From NCBI GenBank assembly GCA_947473045.1, contig CANJCO010000035.1, positions 1-51,219 of the forward strand: a stretch of 51,219 nt of DNA. The letters are read 5' to 3'. This document shows positions 16,924-24,244 of this stretch, piece by piece (within the stretch, counting starts at the first letter, position 1; each line of letters starts with the position of its first letter). The translations under genes and the position numbers were made by a program. Under the pieces are notes generated by a model. That model did not search any database. It saw only the letters and a list, made by a program, of their open reading frames with translations, and was not told the origin of the DNA. The DNA comes from Myxococcales bacterium. GTDB lineage: Bacteria > Myxococcota_A > Polyangia > Polyangiales > Polyangiaceae.

Positions 16924-17277
16924 TTGAACGAAGACGCGGTCGAGAAGAACAATCCCAGCGAAGACGCCCAGAGCGCCGAAGCAGACGCTGGTCTCGCCGC
17001 CCGCAGCGCCGAAGGCCTTGCGTTCGTCATGGACGTGCCCGTGGAAGTCACGGTGGAAATCGGCCGAAAACGCGTCAGAATTGCCGATATTTTGCGGCTC
17101 GGCGCGGGCTCGGTCCTCGAACTCGACAAAGCCTCCGACGAGCCCCTCGACATCTATGTCAACGATCGCCCGATCGCGCGCGGCGAGGCTGTCGTCGTGG
17201 GCGATCACTACGGCGTGCGCGTGACCGAAGTGCTCACGGTCGAAGAGGTGCGCCAGCGGCTGCGGGGCATCGAATGA
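16924..17277 (+). CDS. fliN: Flagellar switch protein FliN
   Basis: FliN forms the base of the C-ring and docks FliH. The C-terminal SpoA domain is typical: 'FVMDVPVEVTVEIGRKRVRIADIL' in part, 'LELDKASDEPLDIYVNDRPIARGEAVVV' in part and 'VRVTEVLT'. An ATG at 16834 inside fliM is open, but TTG at 16924 is preferred because GGAGG (16914-16918) sits five bases before it. That gives 117 residues, a normal length, and avoids a 44-bp overlap. It overlaps fliO by 4 bp. Confidence 0.9.
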   Translation: MNEDAVEKNNPSEDAQSAEADAGLAARSAEGLAFVMDVPVEVTVEIGRKRVRIADILRLGAGSVLELDKASDEPLDIYVNDRPIARGEAVVVGDHYGVRVTEVLTVEEVRQRLRGIE

Positions 17278-17993
17278 AGAGCGTCAGGGCGTTGTCGCTC
17301 GCAGGCGCGCTGCTGACGCTTGCTGGCGCAGCCATGGCCGACGGGCCGCCTGCGGCTTCGGCCCAGCCTCCGCCGGCTCCCGCCTGGCTTGCGCCGAGCC
17401 CTGCTCCGTATCAGGCCCCTCCGTCGACCGGATCGATCTGGCGGGGCTTCGGAGCTCTGCTGCTGCTCGGCGGCCTCGGAGGCGTCGCGGTCTACGCACG
17501 CAAGCGGCGTCGCGGCGTCGGCGCAGGGCCCGGAGCAACGCCTGCGCTGCGTGTGCTTGAGACGGCGCGCCTTGGCCAAAACGGCGAGTTGGTGGTGGCC
17601 GAAGTGTTCGGTGAGGTCATGCTGCTCGGCGTGACGCCGCAGAGCATTCGTCGCATCGCCACGTTCCGAAGGCCCGCGGCTGCCGAGCCCGACGCCGCGG
17701 CGTCCGCCCCCAGTAACGCTGCCGCCGAGGCCCAGGAGCCGGCGCCGTTCGCGTCCGCGCTCAAGGCCCTTCTGCACAGAGCGCCTGCGCGCGCCGACGC
17801 GTCGGTCGATTCTGCCGCCGGCAACGCCGCGGTCGCCCTCGCCGATCGAACGACCGACACGCTCGAACGCCGCTCCCCTCCGCGATCCGCGCGTGAGGCG
17901 GTGGGCTATCACCCCACGCGAAGCGAGCCGGAGCCGCCCCGCAAGCCGGCCGTCGAAGGTCAGGCCGCGGGCCTGCGTCGGCGCCGACCTTGA
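17274..17993 (+). CDS. fliO: Flagellar export assembly protein FliO with long C-terminal extension
   Basis: FliO helps assemble the FliP export-gate ring. The 239-residue product has a signal-like N-terminus, a Pro/Ala-rich stretch, one membrane helix at about 60-76 ('FGALLLLGGLGGVAVYA') and the conserved cytoplasmic block 'LRVLETARLGQNGELVVAEVFGEVMLLGV' (partial). The last about 110 residues form a disordered A/P/R-rich tail that most FliO proteins lack. The ATG at 17274 overlaps fliN. The position between fliN and fliP supports the call. Confidence 0.9.
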   Translation: MKSVRALSLAGALLTLAGAAMADGPPAASAQPPPAPAWLAPSPAPYQAPPSTGSIWRGFGALLLLGGLGGVAVYARKRRRGVGAGPGATPALRVLETARLGQNGELVVAEVFGEVMLLGVTPQSIRRIATFRRPAAAEPDAAASAPSNAAAEAQEPAPFASALKALLHRAPARADASVDSAAGNAAVALADRTTDTLERRSPPRSAREAVGYHPTRSEPEPPRKPAVEGQAAGLRRRRP

Positions 17994-18012
17994 GCGCCAC
18001 ACGAGGCCCCGA

Positions 18013-18672
18013 ATGAAAGACATCTCCTCGCTTCTGGGGCAGGACACCACCTCGCAGCCGCTGCGGATCCTCGCGATCCTCACGCTGCTGTCGCTGCTGC
18101 CCGCCATCATTCTCACCACGACGTCGTTCGTGCGCATCTCGGTGGTGCTGTCGTTTCTGCGGCAGGGCCTCGGCACGCAGCAGGCGCCGCCCACGCAGGT
18201 GCTCGTCGGCCTGTCGATTTTCCTCACGTGCTTTTCGATGGCGCCGGTCTTCACAGAAATCCAAAAGCGCGCGCTCGACCCGTACATCGCGGGAACGATC
18301 ACCGATGTGCAGGCCGCCGAGCAGTCGGTCGCGCCGCTGCGCTCCTTCATGCTCCGCCAAACGCGTCAGGCCGATCTCGAGGTCTTCTACGCGAGCACGG
18401 GCATGCCGCTGCCCAACAAACCGGACGACGTGCCGCTGTTCATCGCCGCCCCCGCGTTCGTCATCAGCGAGCTGTCGACCGCCTTTCAAATGGGCGTGAT
18501 GGTGCTGCTGCCGTTCCTCGTCATCGACCTCGCCGTCGCCTCGCTGCTCATGTCGATGGGCATGATGTTCGTGTCGCCAACGACGATCAGCTTGCCGCTC
18601 AAGCTGCTGTTGTTCGTGCTCGCCGACGGATGGAACCTGGTGTGCGGTTCGCTGCTCCGGAGCTTCCGATGA
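18013..18672 (+). CDS. fliP: Flagellar export gate protein FliP
   Basis: FliP forms the core pentamer of the export gate. The 219-residue product contains the hallmark 'TSFVRISVVLSFLRQGLGTQQAPPTQVLVGLS' (partial), 'PAFVISELSTAFQMG', 'LPFLVIDLAVASLLMSMGMM' and 'PLKLLLFVLADGW'. There are four membrane helices. The ATG at 18013 is chosen over upstream in-frame codons that lie in fliO. Unlike enteric FliP there is no cleavable signal sequence of the usual length. The TGA overlaps the fliQ ATG. Confidence 0.97.
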   Translation: MKDISSLLGQDTTSQPLRILAILTLLSLLPAIILTTTSFVRISVVLSFLRQGLGTQQAPPTQVLVGLSIFLTCFSMAPVFTEIQKRALDPYIAGTITDVQAAEQSVAPLRSFMLRQTRQADLEVFYASTGMPLPNKPDDVPLFIAAPAFVISELSTAFQMGVMVLLPFLVIDLAVASLLMSMGMMFVSPTTISLPLKLLLFVLADGWNLVCGSLLRSFR

Positions 18673-18941
18673 TGACCACCGAGGGTGCGCTCGACTTGCT
18701 GCGCAACGCCCTCATTGTTGCGGCCACCGTGGCCACGCCGGTGCTCATGGCGGCGCTCATCACGGGTCTCGCGGTCGGCGTGCTGCAGACCGCCACCCAG
18801 GTGAACGAGGCGACGCTGAGCTTTTTGTTCAAGCTCGCCGCCGTGGCCCTCGCGCTCGTCGTGTTCGGCCCGATGATCCTCGATCAGCTTGTAGAATACA
18901 CGCGTCGCAGCATCGCATCGATCGGGCAGGTCGTGCCGTGA
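18669..18941 (+). CDS. fliQ: Flagellar export gate protein FliQ
   Basis: FliQ is the small four-copy subunit of the export gate. The 90-residue product has two membrane helices ('NALIVAATVATPVLMAALITGLAVGV' in part; 'LFKLAAVALALVVFGPMIL') separated by the conserved 'LQTATQVNEATLSFL'. The ATG at 18669 overlaps the fliP stop as ATGA, and the gene overlaps fliR as GTGA. Confidence 0.96.
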   Translation: MMTTEGALDLLRNALIVAATVATPVLMAALITGLAVGVLQTATQVNEATLSFLFKLAAVALALVVFGPMILDQLVEYTRRSIASIGQVVP

Positions 18942-19708
18942 GCCCGCTCGACCATCAGGCCACCGCGCTCGCGCTCGAGACAACGCGAATCGTCGGTGCC
19001 CTGATTGTCGCTCCGACCCCCATTCAGAACGCCCCTGTGCGGGCCCGGGCCGCCCTCGCCATTTTGCTGGCGTTCGTGGTTCACTCGACGACCGCGGGCC
19101 ATCCGCCGCTGTTCGACAGCTGGCTGCGGGTGGTGATCGCGGCCCCCGGCGAGATGCTGCTGGGCGTTGCGATGGGCATGACCTTCAGGCTCGCGATTGC
19201 CTCGGTTGAGATCGCGAGCGAGGCGTTCGGCCCGATGATCGGCTTCGGTCTGGCGAGCCTGTTCGACCCGAAAACCCAGTCGCAGGAGAGCGCGCTGGCG
19301 CGAATGCTTCGCATGTTCGCGATGCTGCTCGCGGTCATCGCCGGCGTGCACCGCGTGCTGATCGGCTCGCTGCTCGCGAGCTTTCGCGCCATCCCGGTGG
19401 GCATGGTCGTCGCGCCGCAAGCCACCGCGCTTGATCTCGTCAGCATGACCGGCGAATCGATCGCGTTCGGCCTGCGGTTGGCCTTGCCGCTGCTGTCGAT
19501 TCTGCTGCTTGGGCAGCTCGCGCTCGCGTTCATTTCGCGGGCGGCTCCGCAGCTGGGCATCTTCGGCGTCGGCTTCGCAGTCTCGGCGATGCTCGGCGCG
19601 TTCGTGCTCATCGCGTCGCTCAACGACTACGCCTCTGCGGTGCTCTTCGAGCTCGGGCGCGTTGGCGGCTGGATCGAGATCATCATTCGGTCGGCTCAGG
19701 GAGCGTGA
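18938..19708 (+). CDS. fliR: Flagellar export gate protein FliR
   Basis: FliR is the single-copy gate subunit that completes the FliP5-FliQ4-FliR assembly. The 256-residue product is strongly hydrophobic with about six helices and the family marks 'RIVGALIVAPTPIQNAPVRARAALAI' (partial), 'GEMLLGVAMGMTFRLAIASVEIASE' (partial) and 'ISRAAPQLGIFGVGFAVS'. The start is GTG at 18938 overlapping fliQ. flhB follows after 3 bp. Confidence 0.96.
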   Translation: MSPLDHQATALALETTRIVGALIVAPTPIQNAPVRARAALAILLAFVVHSTTAGHPPLFDSWLRVVIAAPGEMLLGVAMGMTFRLAIASVEIASEAFGPMIGFGLASLFDPKTQSQESALARMLRMFAMLLAVIAGVHRVLIGSLLASFRAIPVGMVVAPQATALDLVSMTGESIAFGLRLALPLLSILLLGQLALAFISRAAPQLGIFGVGFAVSAMLGAFVLIASLNDYASAVLFELGRVGGWIEIIIRSAQGA

Positions 19709-19711
19709 GGC

Positions 19712-20773
19712 ATGGCCGACGCAGAGAAGACCGAACAACCGACACCGGAAAAACGACGCCGCGCGCGAGAAGAAGGGCAATTCGCGCGCGGGAAAGACGC
19801 CGGAGGCGTGGCGGCGTCGGCGGGTGTGCTGCTCGTGCTGCTCACCCTCGGCGGCACGTTCGCGTCGGCCGTCCACACGTTCGCGCTTCGGTGCTTTACG
19901 TCTCCATACGGGGTCACGCCTGAGGGCGCGGGTGGCCCGCTCACCGAGTTCGGTGGCGTGCTGCTCGCGCTGACGCTGCCTCCTGCGTTGGCCGCCGCGA
20001 TCGCCGCCGCCGCCATTGGTTTCGCCGAGGCCGGATTTCATCCGCAAATGTCGCTCATCATGCCCAAGGCCTCGCGAATCGGGGGCTTTTCGCGACTCGG
20101 CGAGATGTTCGCGCCGCAGAAGGCGGTCGTGGAAATTCTGTTTTCGGCCGCTCGGGTGTCCGCCGTTGCCTACGTTGCGTACGCCGCCTCGCGCGACGCG
20201 CTTCCGCGCGTCATTTCGCTGTCGCGCGGCAACCTGCTGTCGGCCACGCAGCTGATGGGGGAGGTGTTTTCGACCGTCGTCATCAAGTGCACCATCGCGC
20301 TCGGAGTGCTCGCGGGAGGCGACTACATCTACAATCGCTGGAAGCTCGGCAAGCAGCTCATGATGAGCCGCCAGGAGATCAAAGACGAGCACAAGCAGTC
20401 CGAAGGCGACCCCCGCACCAAGGCCCGCATGCGACAGCGGGCGCGCGAAATGCTCCGCAAAGGCATCTCGAAGGCCGTGCCGCAGGCCGACGTGGTGGTC
20501 GTCAATCCGACGCACGTTTCGGTTGCCCTTCGCTACCGTCCGAAAGATGGCGCCCCGATTGTAGTGGCCAAAGGCTACGACGAAATCGCCCTGTATATCC
20601 GCACCCTCGCGCGCTCTTCCGGTGTGCCGATCCTCGAAAACAAGCCGCTCGCGCGTGCGCTCGCCTCTCGGGTACGCATCGGCAAGGCCATTCCGGCGGA
20701 CCTGTTCGCCGCGGTCGCCGAGGTGCTCGCGTTCGTTTACCGAATCAAGGGGCGCGCGGCCGCGTTTCTCTAG
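19712..20773 (+). CDS. flhB: Flagellar export switch protein FlhB
   Basis: FlhB switches export specificity from hook to filament proteins. The 353-residue product begins with the conserved 'EKTEQPTPEKRRRAREEGQFARG' (partial), has four membrane helices, and has a cytoplasmic domain with the autocleavage site NPTH (in 'VVVNPTHVSVALRYRPKDGAP', partial) and 'ILENKPLARAL'. All features needed for self-cleavage and substrate switching are present. The ATG at 19712 lies 3 bp after fliR. It appears to be the last gene of the flgD operon. Confidence 0.97.
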   Translation: MADAEKTEQPTPEKRRRAREEGQFARGKDAGGVAASAGVLLVLLTLGGTFASAVHTFALRCFTSPYGVTPEGAGGPLTEFGGVLLALTLPPALAAAIAAAAIGFAEAGFHPQMSLIMPKASRIGGFSRLGEMFAPQKAVVEILFSAARVSAVAYVAYAASRDALPRVISLSRGNLLSATQLMGEVFSTVVIKCTIALGVLAGGDYIYNRWKLGKQLMMSRQEIKDEHKQSEGDPRTKARMRQRAREMLRKGISKAVPQADVVVVNPTHVSVALRYRPKDGAPIVVAKGYDEIALYIRTLARSSGVPILENKPLARALASRVRIGKAIPADLFAAVAEVLAFVYRIKGRAAAFL

Positions 20774-20794
20774 TCGCGGCTGAGCCGTTCGGTG

Positions 20795-20810
20795 TGGCGT
20801 CGGAGTTGCC
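20795..20810 (+). promoter_or_regulatory. Candidate sigma-54 promoter of the Cys-rich lipoprotein
   Basis: The site reads TGGCGTC-GGAG-TTGCC, 8 of 12 matches with exact GG-N10-GC spacing. The predicted start is about 20821, giving a 20-nt leader before the ATG at 20841. It is weaker than the other sites but lies in the only gap between flhB and this gene. Confidence 0.5.
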
Positions 20811-20840
20811 TCGCAGGCGCGGTCGCGCGATACTCATGAG

Positions 20841-21683
20841 ATGTTCAGTCGACTCGTCCGCACGGTCACGCTTGCTCTGGCTACGGGCGCATGCGTGGCG
20901 GCCTGCGGCTCCCGTGCGTCGCTCGATGACATCGACGCAGTGTACAATCCCGACGGCGGCTATCTTCCCGATGGCGCGCTCATCCCGAATCTGTGCGGCA
21001 ACGGCGCGTGCGACAACGCCGAGACTTGCTCGACGTGCTCGGTCGATTGCGGACTGTGCGCAGGGTGCGGCGACGGCAAGTGCGGCAGCACCGAAAACTG
21101 CTCGTCGTGCCCGCAAGACTGCGGAAAATGCAGCACCTGCGGCGACGGCTTCTGCAAAGACGGCGAGACCTGCCTGACGTGTTCGCCCGACTGCGGCGCC
21201 TGCCAGAGCTGCGGCGACGGCGTTTGCGATGCCGCGAAGAGCGAAAACTGCTTCACCTGCCCGAAGGACTGCGGCCAGTGCGCCGGCTGCGGAGACGGCC
21301 TTTGCAAGGTTCCCGAGACCTGCGCTTCGTGCCAGCACGACTGCGGCGTGTGCTCGTTCTGCGGCAACAACAAGTGCGAGCAGTTCGAGACTTGCAGCAA
21401 CTGCCCCTCCGACTGCGGCGCCTGCCAGACGAAGAGCTGCTTCGCGGCGTTCACCTGCACGCTCGGATGCATCGACCTGAAGACGAACCCGCCTTCGGTC
21501 AGCCTTTCTTGCGCAGCCAACTGCGTCGCTCAAGGCTGCGCCGACACCCAGTTCTTCCTCGATCAAGCGGTAAACTGCCTTGCTTTCAAGGGCATCGCGC
21601 AGTGCGGCGGCAACGTCGCGTGCATCCAGAAGGTTTGCGACAGCGAGATTGCGGCCTGCCTCGGCTCGACCTGCGCCAAGTGA
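20841..21683 (+). CDS. Cys-rich repeat lipoprotein inside the flagellar cluster
   Basis: No named family is claimed. The 280-residue product has a signal peptide ending in the lipobox VAAC (C22). Six tandem 22-24-residue repeats of the form C-G-[DN]-x2-C-x4-E-x-C-x2-C-x2-D-C-G-x-C follow (about residues 52-197), and then a separate C-terminal Cys-rich domain of about 80 residues with ten or so cysteines. Such a protein would be exported, heavily disulfide-bonded and lipid-anchored. It stands 67 bp after flhB and 137 bp before fliK with its own sigma-54-like site, so it is likely expressed with the flagellum. Possible roles are a sheath, surface or outer-membrane ring factor (inference). Confidence 0.85.
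   Translation: MFSRLVRTVTLALATGACVAACGSRASLDDIDAVYNPDGGYLPDGALIPNLCGNGACDNAETCSTCSVDCGLCAGCGDGKCGSTENCSSCPQDCGKCSTCGDGFCKDGETCLTCSPDCGACQSCGDGVCDAAKSENCFTCPKDCGQCAGCGDGLCKVPETCASCQHDCGVCSFCGNNKCEQFETCSNCPSDCGACQTKSCFAAFTCTLGCIDLKTNPPSVSLSCAANCVAQGCADTQFFLDQAVNCLAFKGIAQCGGNVACIQKVCDSEIAACLGSTCAK
20994..21431 (+). repeat. Six tandem Cys-rich repeats (about 72 bp each)
   Basis: The repeats encode CG[DN]G-type units with about six cysteines each. Unit 4 carries a two-residue insertion. The protein repeats are clear while the DNA is diverged, so the array is old rather than a recent slippage product. Confidence 0.85.
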
Positions 21684-21791
21684 CGCCCGCGAGCTTCCCG
21701 TCGTGATTGGCGCCTGACGCCCGGGTGTCGGTGGCTTGACGGCCGCCGACATCCGCCTTGTTTTTGCGGACGCGGCCCGGCGCCGGCGGCT

Positions 21792-21807
21792 TGGCCCCGG
21801 GTTTGCT
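21792..21807 (+). promoter_or_regulatory. Sigma-54 promoter of fliK, near-leaderless
   Basis: The site reads TGGCCCC-GGGT-TTGCT, 10 of 12 matches with GG-N10-GC spacing and a perfect -12 half. The -12 C is at 21806, so the predicted start is about 21818, three bases before the fliK ATG at 21821. A TAGGGG ribosome-site-like sequence lies upstream of that +1. Confidence 0.7.
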
Positions 21808-21820
21808 CTAGGGGCTGCTG

Positions 21821-24196
21821 ATGCGCATCGTGCCCGAAACAGCTGCCGCAGCGACGACGCGGATCGAGGCTCCCGACGCCGGTCTCGCCGGAGCGTTCGC
21901 CGAGGCGCTGTCAGGAAAGAGCGGCGCCAGCACTTCGCTCGACGCGGGCGCACCGGCGGCCCTCATGGCGCCTGCCACGGGCGTCGCGGCGGGCCCTGGC
22001 GTGCCGCCGGCGACGAGCGTTCCGGGGCTGTTCAGCGGGCCGCAGGAGTTGGCGTCGCCGGACGGCCGAAGCGAAGCGGTGGCCTCCGGAGCGGCGAGTT
22101 TCTCGACGATTGTGGCGCTTGCGGGCGACGCTCCGCCCGTCGCTGCGCCAAAAGCAACCGCAGCGCCGCCAGCGTTGACGGACGCCGGTTGCGCGACGAC
22201 AGGCGCGATCGCCAGCGTGTCGGCGAGCCTGCCCGCGTCGTCGCCTTCGACGACCGCGACGGCGCGGCCAGCGATGACGTCCAAGTCGAATTGGCCGCCC
22301 GCCAGCGCGACGTTTCTGCCGGAAATTCCGCCGCCCAATGCTCCGGTGAGGTCTCCGCAGGCCGCGTTGCCCGCGACCCCGGCGCCCGAAAAAGCCGCGT
22401 CGGCCGCTGACGGCGCTGCGGGTGATTCTGCGCCGGTCGCCTCGGCCGCGACTTCGCAGTCGGCCACTCCTGGTGCCCCTCCAGCGGCAGGTGCAGCGTT
22501 GGTGGGGCCAGCGTCCGCTGCCGCCGCGCCTTCGACGCCCGATCGGGCGTCGCAGTCTGTGCCCGCCGCCGGCGGTGGAGCGCTTCGGACCACGGGTGAA
22601 TGGCCTCGAGGCCCGAAGGACGCTCCGGGCCCTCCCGCGGCGGCTCCTGCGGCGCACGTGACGCCTGCTCGCGCGACAGACCCTGCTGCAAAGCCGGCGG
22701 TCAGGTCTGCGTTCGCGCCGGCTGCCAGAGCGGCGAGGGCGGCAGCGCCGGACGCGTCCGCGTTGGCTGCGTCGCAGCGTGTCGTGGCACCCACGCTCGC
22801 CGAAATGCCGTCCGTCGCAGCCGCCGGCGTTGCGGAGCCGGCAGACGTGCTCGCGCACGCGGTTGCTGCTAAAATGCGTCATTCGGGAGCTCTTCCGGTC
22901 GCGCCGAACGTCGCAGTGCCCGACGCGGGGCAGCCTCGGCCGGCAGGCGCCCCCGATCCCGACGCTCCCGTCGCCGACGCCGTCGCCGATGCGTCTCCTT
23001 CCCGGTCGCGCACCGAGCGGCCGGATCCTGACGACCGTTTCGACCTCTCGGCGATGCTGGCGCAGTTCGCGCTGCCCGCTCCTTCGCGCGATCGGATCGC
23101 TCGTCCCGAATTGCCGGTGACGCTGCGCGATTTGCTCGCTGCGCCCGACGCGCGCAGCGCCGAACCCCAGGGGCAGGTCTTCGCGCAGCCTCCGCCGGAT
23201 CGCGACGCCCGTCGCCCGTCCTCCGCTCTGCTCGGCGAGGTGCCCGCCGCGACGACGCCCCGGACGAATGCGCCATCGCCGGATCGATTGGCTCAAGTGA
23301 GCGCGAACGCGTCTGCGAAGCGCGGCCCGGTCGCGGCTGCGCTGGCCGACACGGCGCCGACCGACGCGCGAAGCGTATCTGACGTTGCTGCTGCGACCCC
23401 GCTCCCCGAGCTCCTCGCGATTTCGTCGCAGCCTGCGGCAACCGGGCCGACTGCGCCCGCCGAGGGAGCTGACGCCGCGGCGCCGGCGGAGCCCGAGAAC
23501 GCTCTGTCACCGCAGGTCGCCGCTCCCGAGGCGGGGCGTGAGCGGGGCGCGCGCGTCAGCGCTGCGTCACCTCAGCCTGTCAAGGCGTTGACGCCGGAGG
23601 GCGAAAAGAGCGAGCCGAAGCCCGTCGAGCGCCCGCGCAACGAGCCCGTGGCAACGGTCGCTCCGACCGCGCCGCGAACAATCGCGACGGAGGCAGCCGC
23701 CGCGCCGGAGGCCCCTCGCACGGCCGCGCCGGCCGAGCGTGCGCAGCGGGTCCTCGACGCGGTGCAGCTCCAGGTCGAGCGCACCGACAAGGTCGCCGAG
23801 ATCCAGGTGGGGCAGGGGGCCGAGTCGATTCGCGCCACGATTCGGGTCGAAGACCACCGGGTGACCGTGCACTTCGTGACCGCGGACCCGGCCGTTCGAA
23901 CGCGTTTGGAGGCTGGTTTTGGCGGCCTCGCGCGCGATCTTGCCCAGCGCGGCTTCGAGCTCGATCGCGGCGCTTCGCGCGCTGCGGCTCCCGATCAGGC
24001 GCAGAAATCCGAGACGGTTGTCGCTACCGCCAGCGCGCGCAGCGGCGACGAAGCGACCTCGAGCGGTGCCGGCGGCTGGGGCCGGGGCGAGCGGCACCCC
24101 GATGGCGCCAAGGGTCGCCGGGACGACGATGAAGACGAAGCTCCCAAGCCGGGTACTGCGCGCCGCACCAAGGTCGGTCGCGCCTACCTGACTTAA
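21821..24196 (+). CDS. fliK: Flagellar hook-length control protein FliK (large)
   Basis: FliK is the secreted ruler that measures hook length and triggers the FlhB switch. The 791-residue product is about twice the enteric length. Residues 1 to about 640 are A/P/D-rich low-complexity sequence, as expected of an unfolded ruler. The C-terminal part (about 645-715) has the Flg_hook pattern 'LDAVQLQVERTDKVAEIQVG' (partial), 'IRATIRVEDHRVTVHFVTADPAVRTRLEAGFGGL' (partial) and 'LAQRGFELD'. A charged Gly-rich tail follows. The position before flhA supports the call. If ruler length scales with hook length, a long hook is predicted. Confidence 0.85.
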   Translation: MRIVPETAAAATTRIEAPDAGLAGAFAEALSGKSGASTSLDAGAPAALMAPATGVAAGPGVPPATSVPGLFSGPQELASPDGRSEAVASGAASFSTIVALAGDAPPVAAPKATAAPPALTDAGCATTGAIASVSASLPASSPSTTATARPAMTSKSNWPPASATFLPEIPPPNAPVRSPQAALPATPAPEKAASAADGAAGDSAPVASAATSQSATPGAPPAAGAALVGPASAAAAPSTPDRASQSVPAAGGGALRTTGEWPRGPKDAPGPPAAAPAAHVTPARATDPAAKPAVRSAFAPAARAARAAAPDASALAASQRVVAPTLAEMPSVAAAGVAEPADVLAHAVAAKMRHSGALPVAPNVAVPDAGQPRPAGAPDPDAPVADAVADASPSRSRTERPDPDDRFDLSAMLAQFALPAPSRDRIARPELPVTLRDLLAAPDARSAEPQGQVFAQPPPDRDARRPSSALLGEVPAATTPRTNAPSPDRLAQVSANASAKRGPVAAALADTAPTDARSVSDVAAATPLPELLAISSQPAATGPTAPAEGADAAAPAEPENALSPQVAAPEAGRERGARVSAASPQPVKALTPEGEKSEPKPVERPRNEPVATVAPTAPRTIATEAAAAPEAPRTAAPAERAQRVLDAVQLQVERTDKVAEIQVGQGAESIRATIRVEDHRVTVHFVTADPAVRTRLEAGFGGLARDLAQRGFELDRGASRAAAPDQAQKSETVVATASARSGDEATSSGAGGWGRGERHPDGAKGRRDDDEDEAPKPGTARRTKVGRAYLT

Positions 24197-24215
24197 AAGC
24201 GGCCAAAAAACGCGA

Positions 24216-24231
24216 TGGCACGTCGCTGGCA
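24216..24231 (+). promoter_or_regulatory. Sigma-54 promoter of the flhA operon, near-leaderless
   Basis: The site reads TGGCACG-TCGC-TGGCA, 11 of 12 matches with a perfect -24 half. The -12 C at 24230 puts the start near 24242, three bases before the flhA ATG at 24245. No convincing Shine-Dalgarno sequence precedes the ATG. Confidence 0.75.
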
Positions 24232-24244
24232 GTGACGAGCCCCG

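Noticed and set aside
20994-21431. Tandem repeats as a possible CRISPR array
   Set aside because: The repeats are in-frame protein repeats of about 72 bp with coding-type divergence and no uniform spacers.
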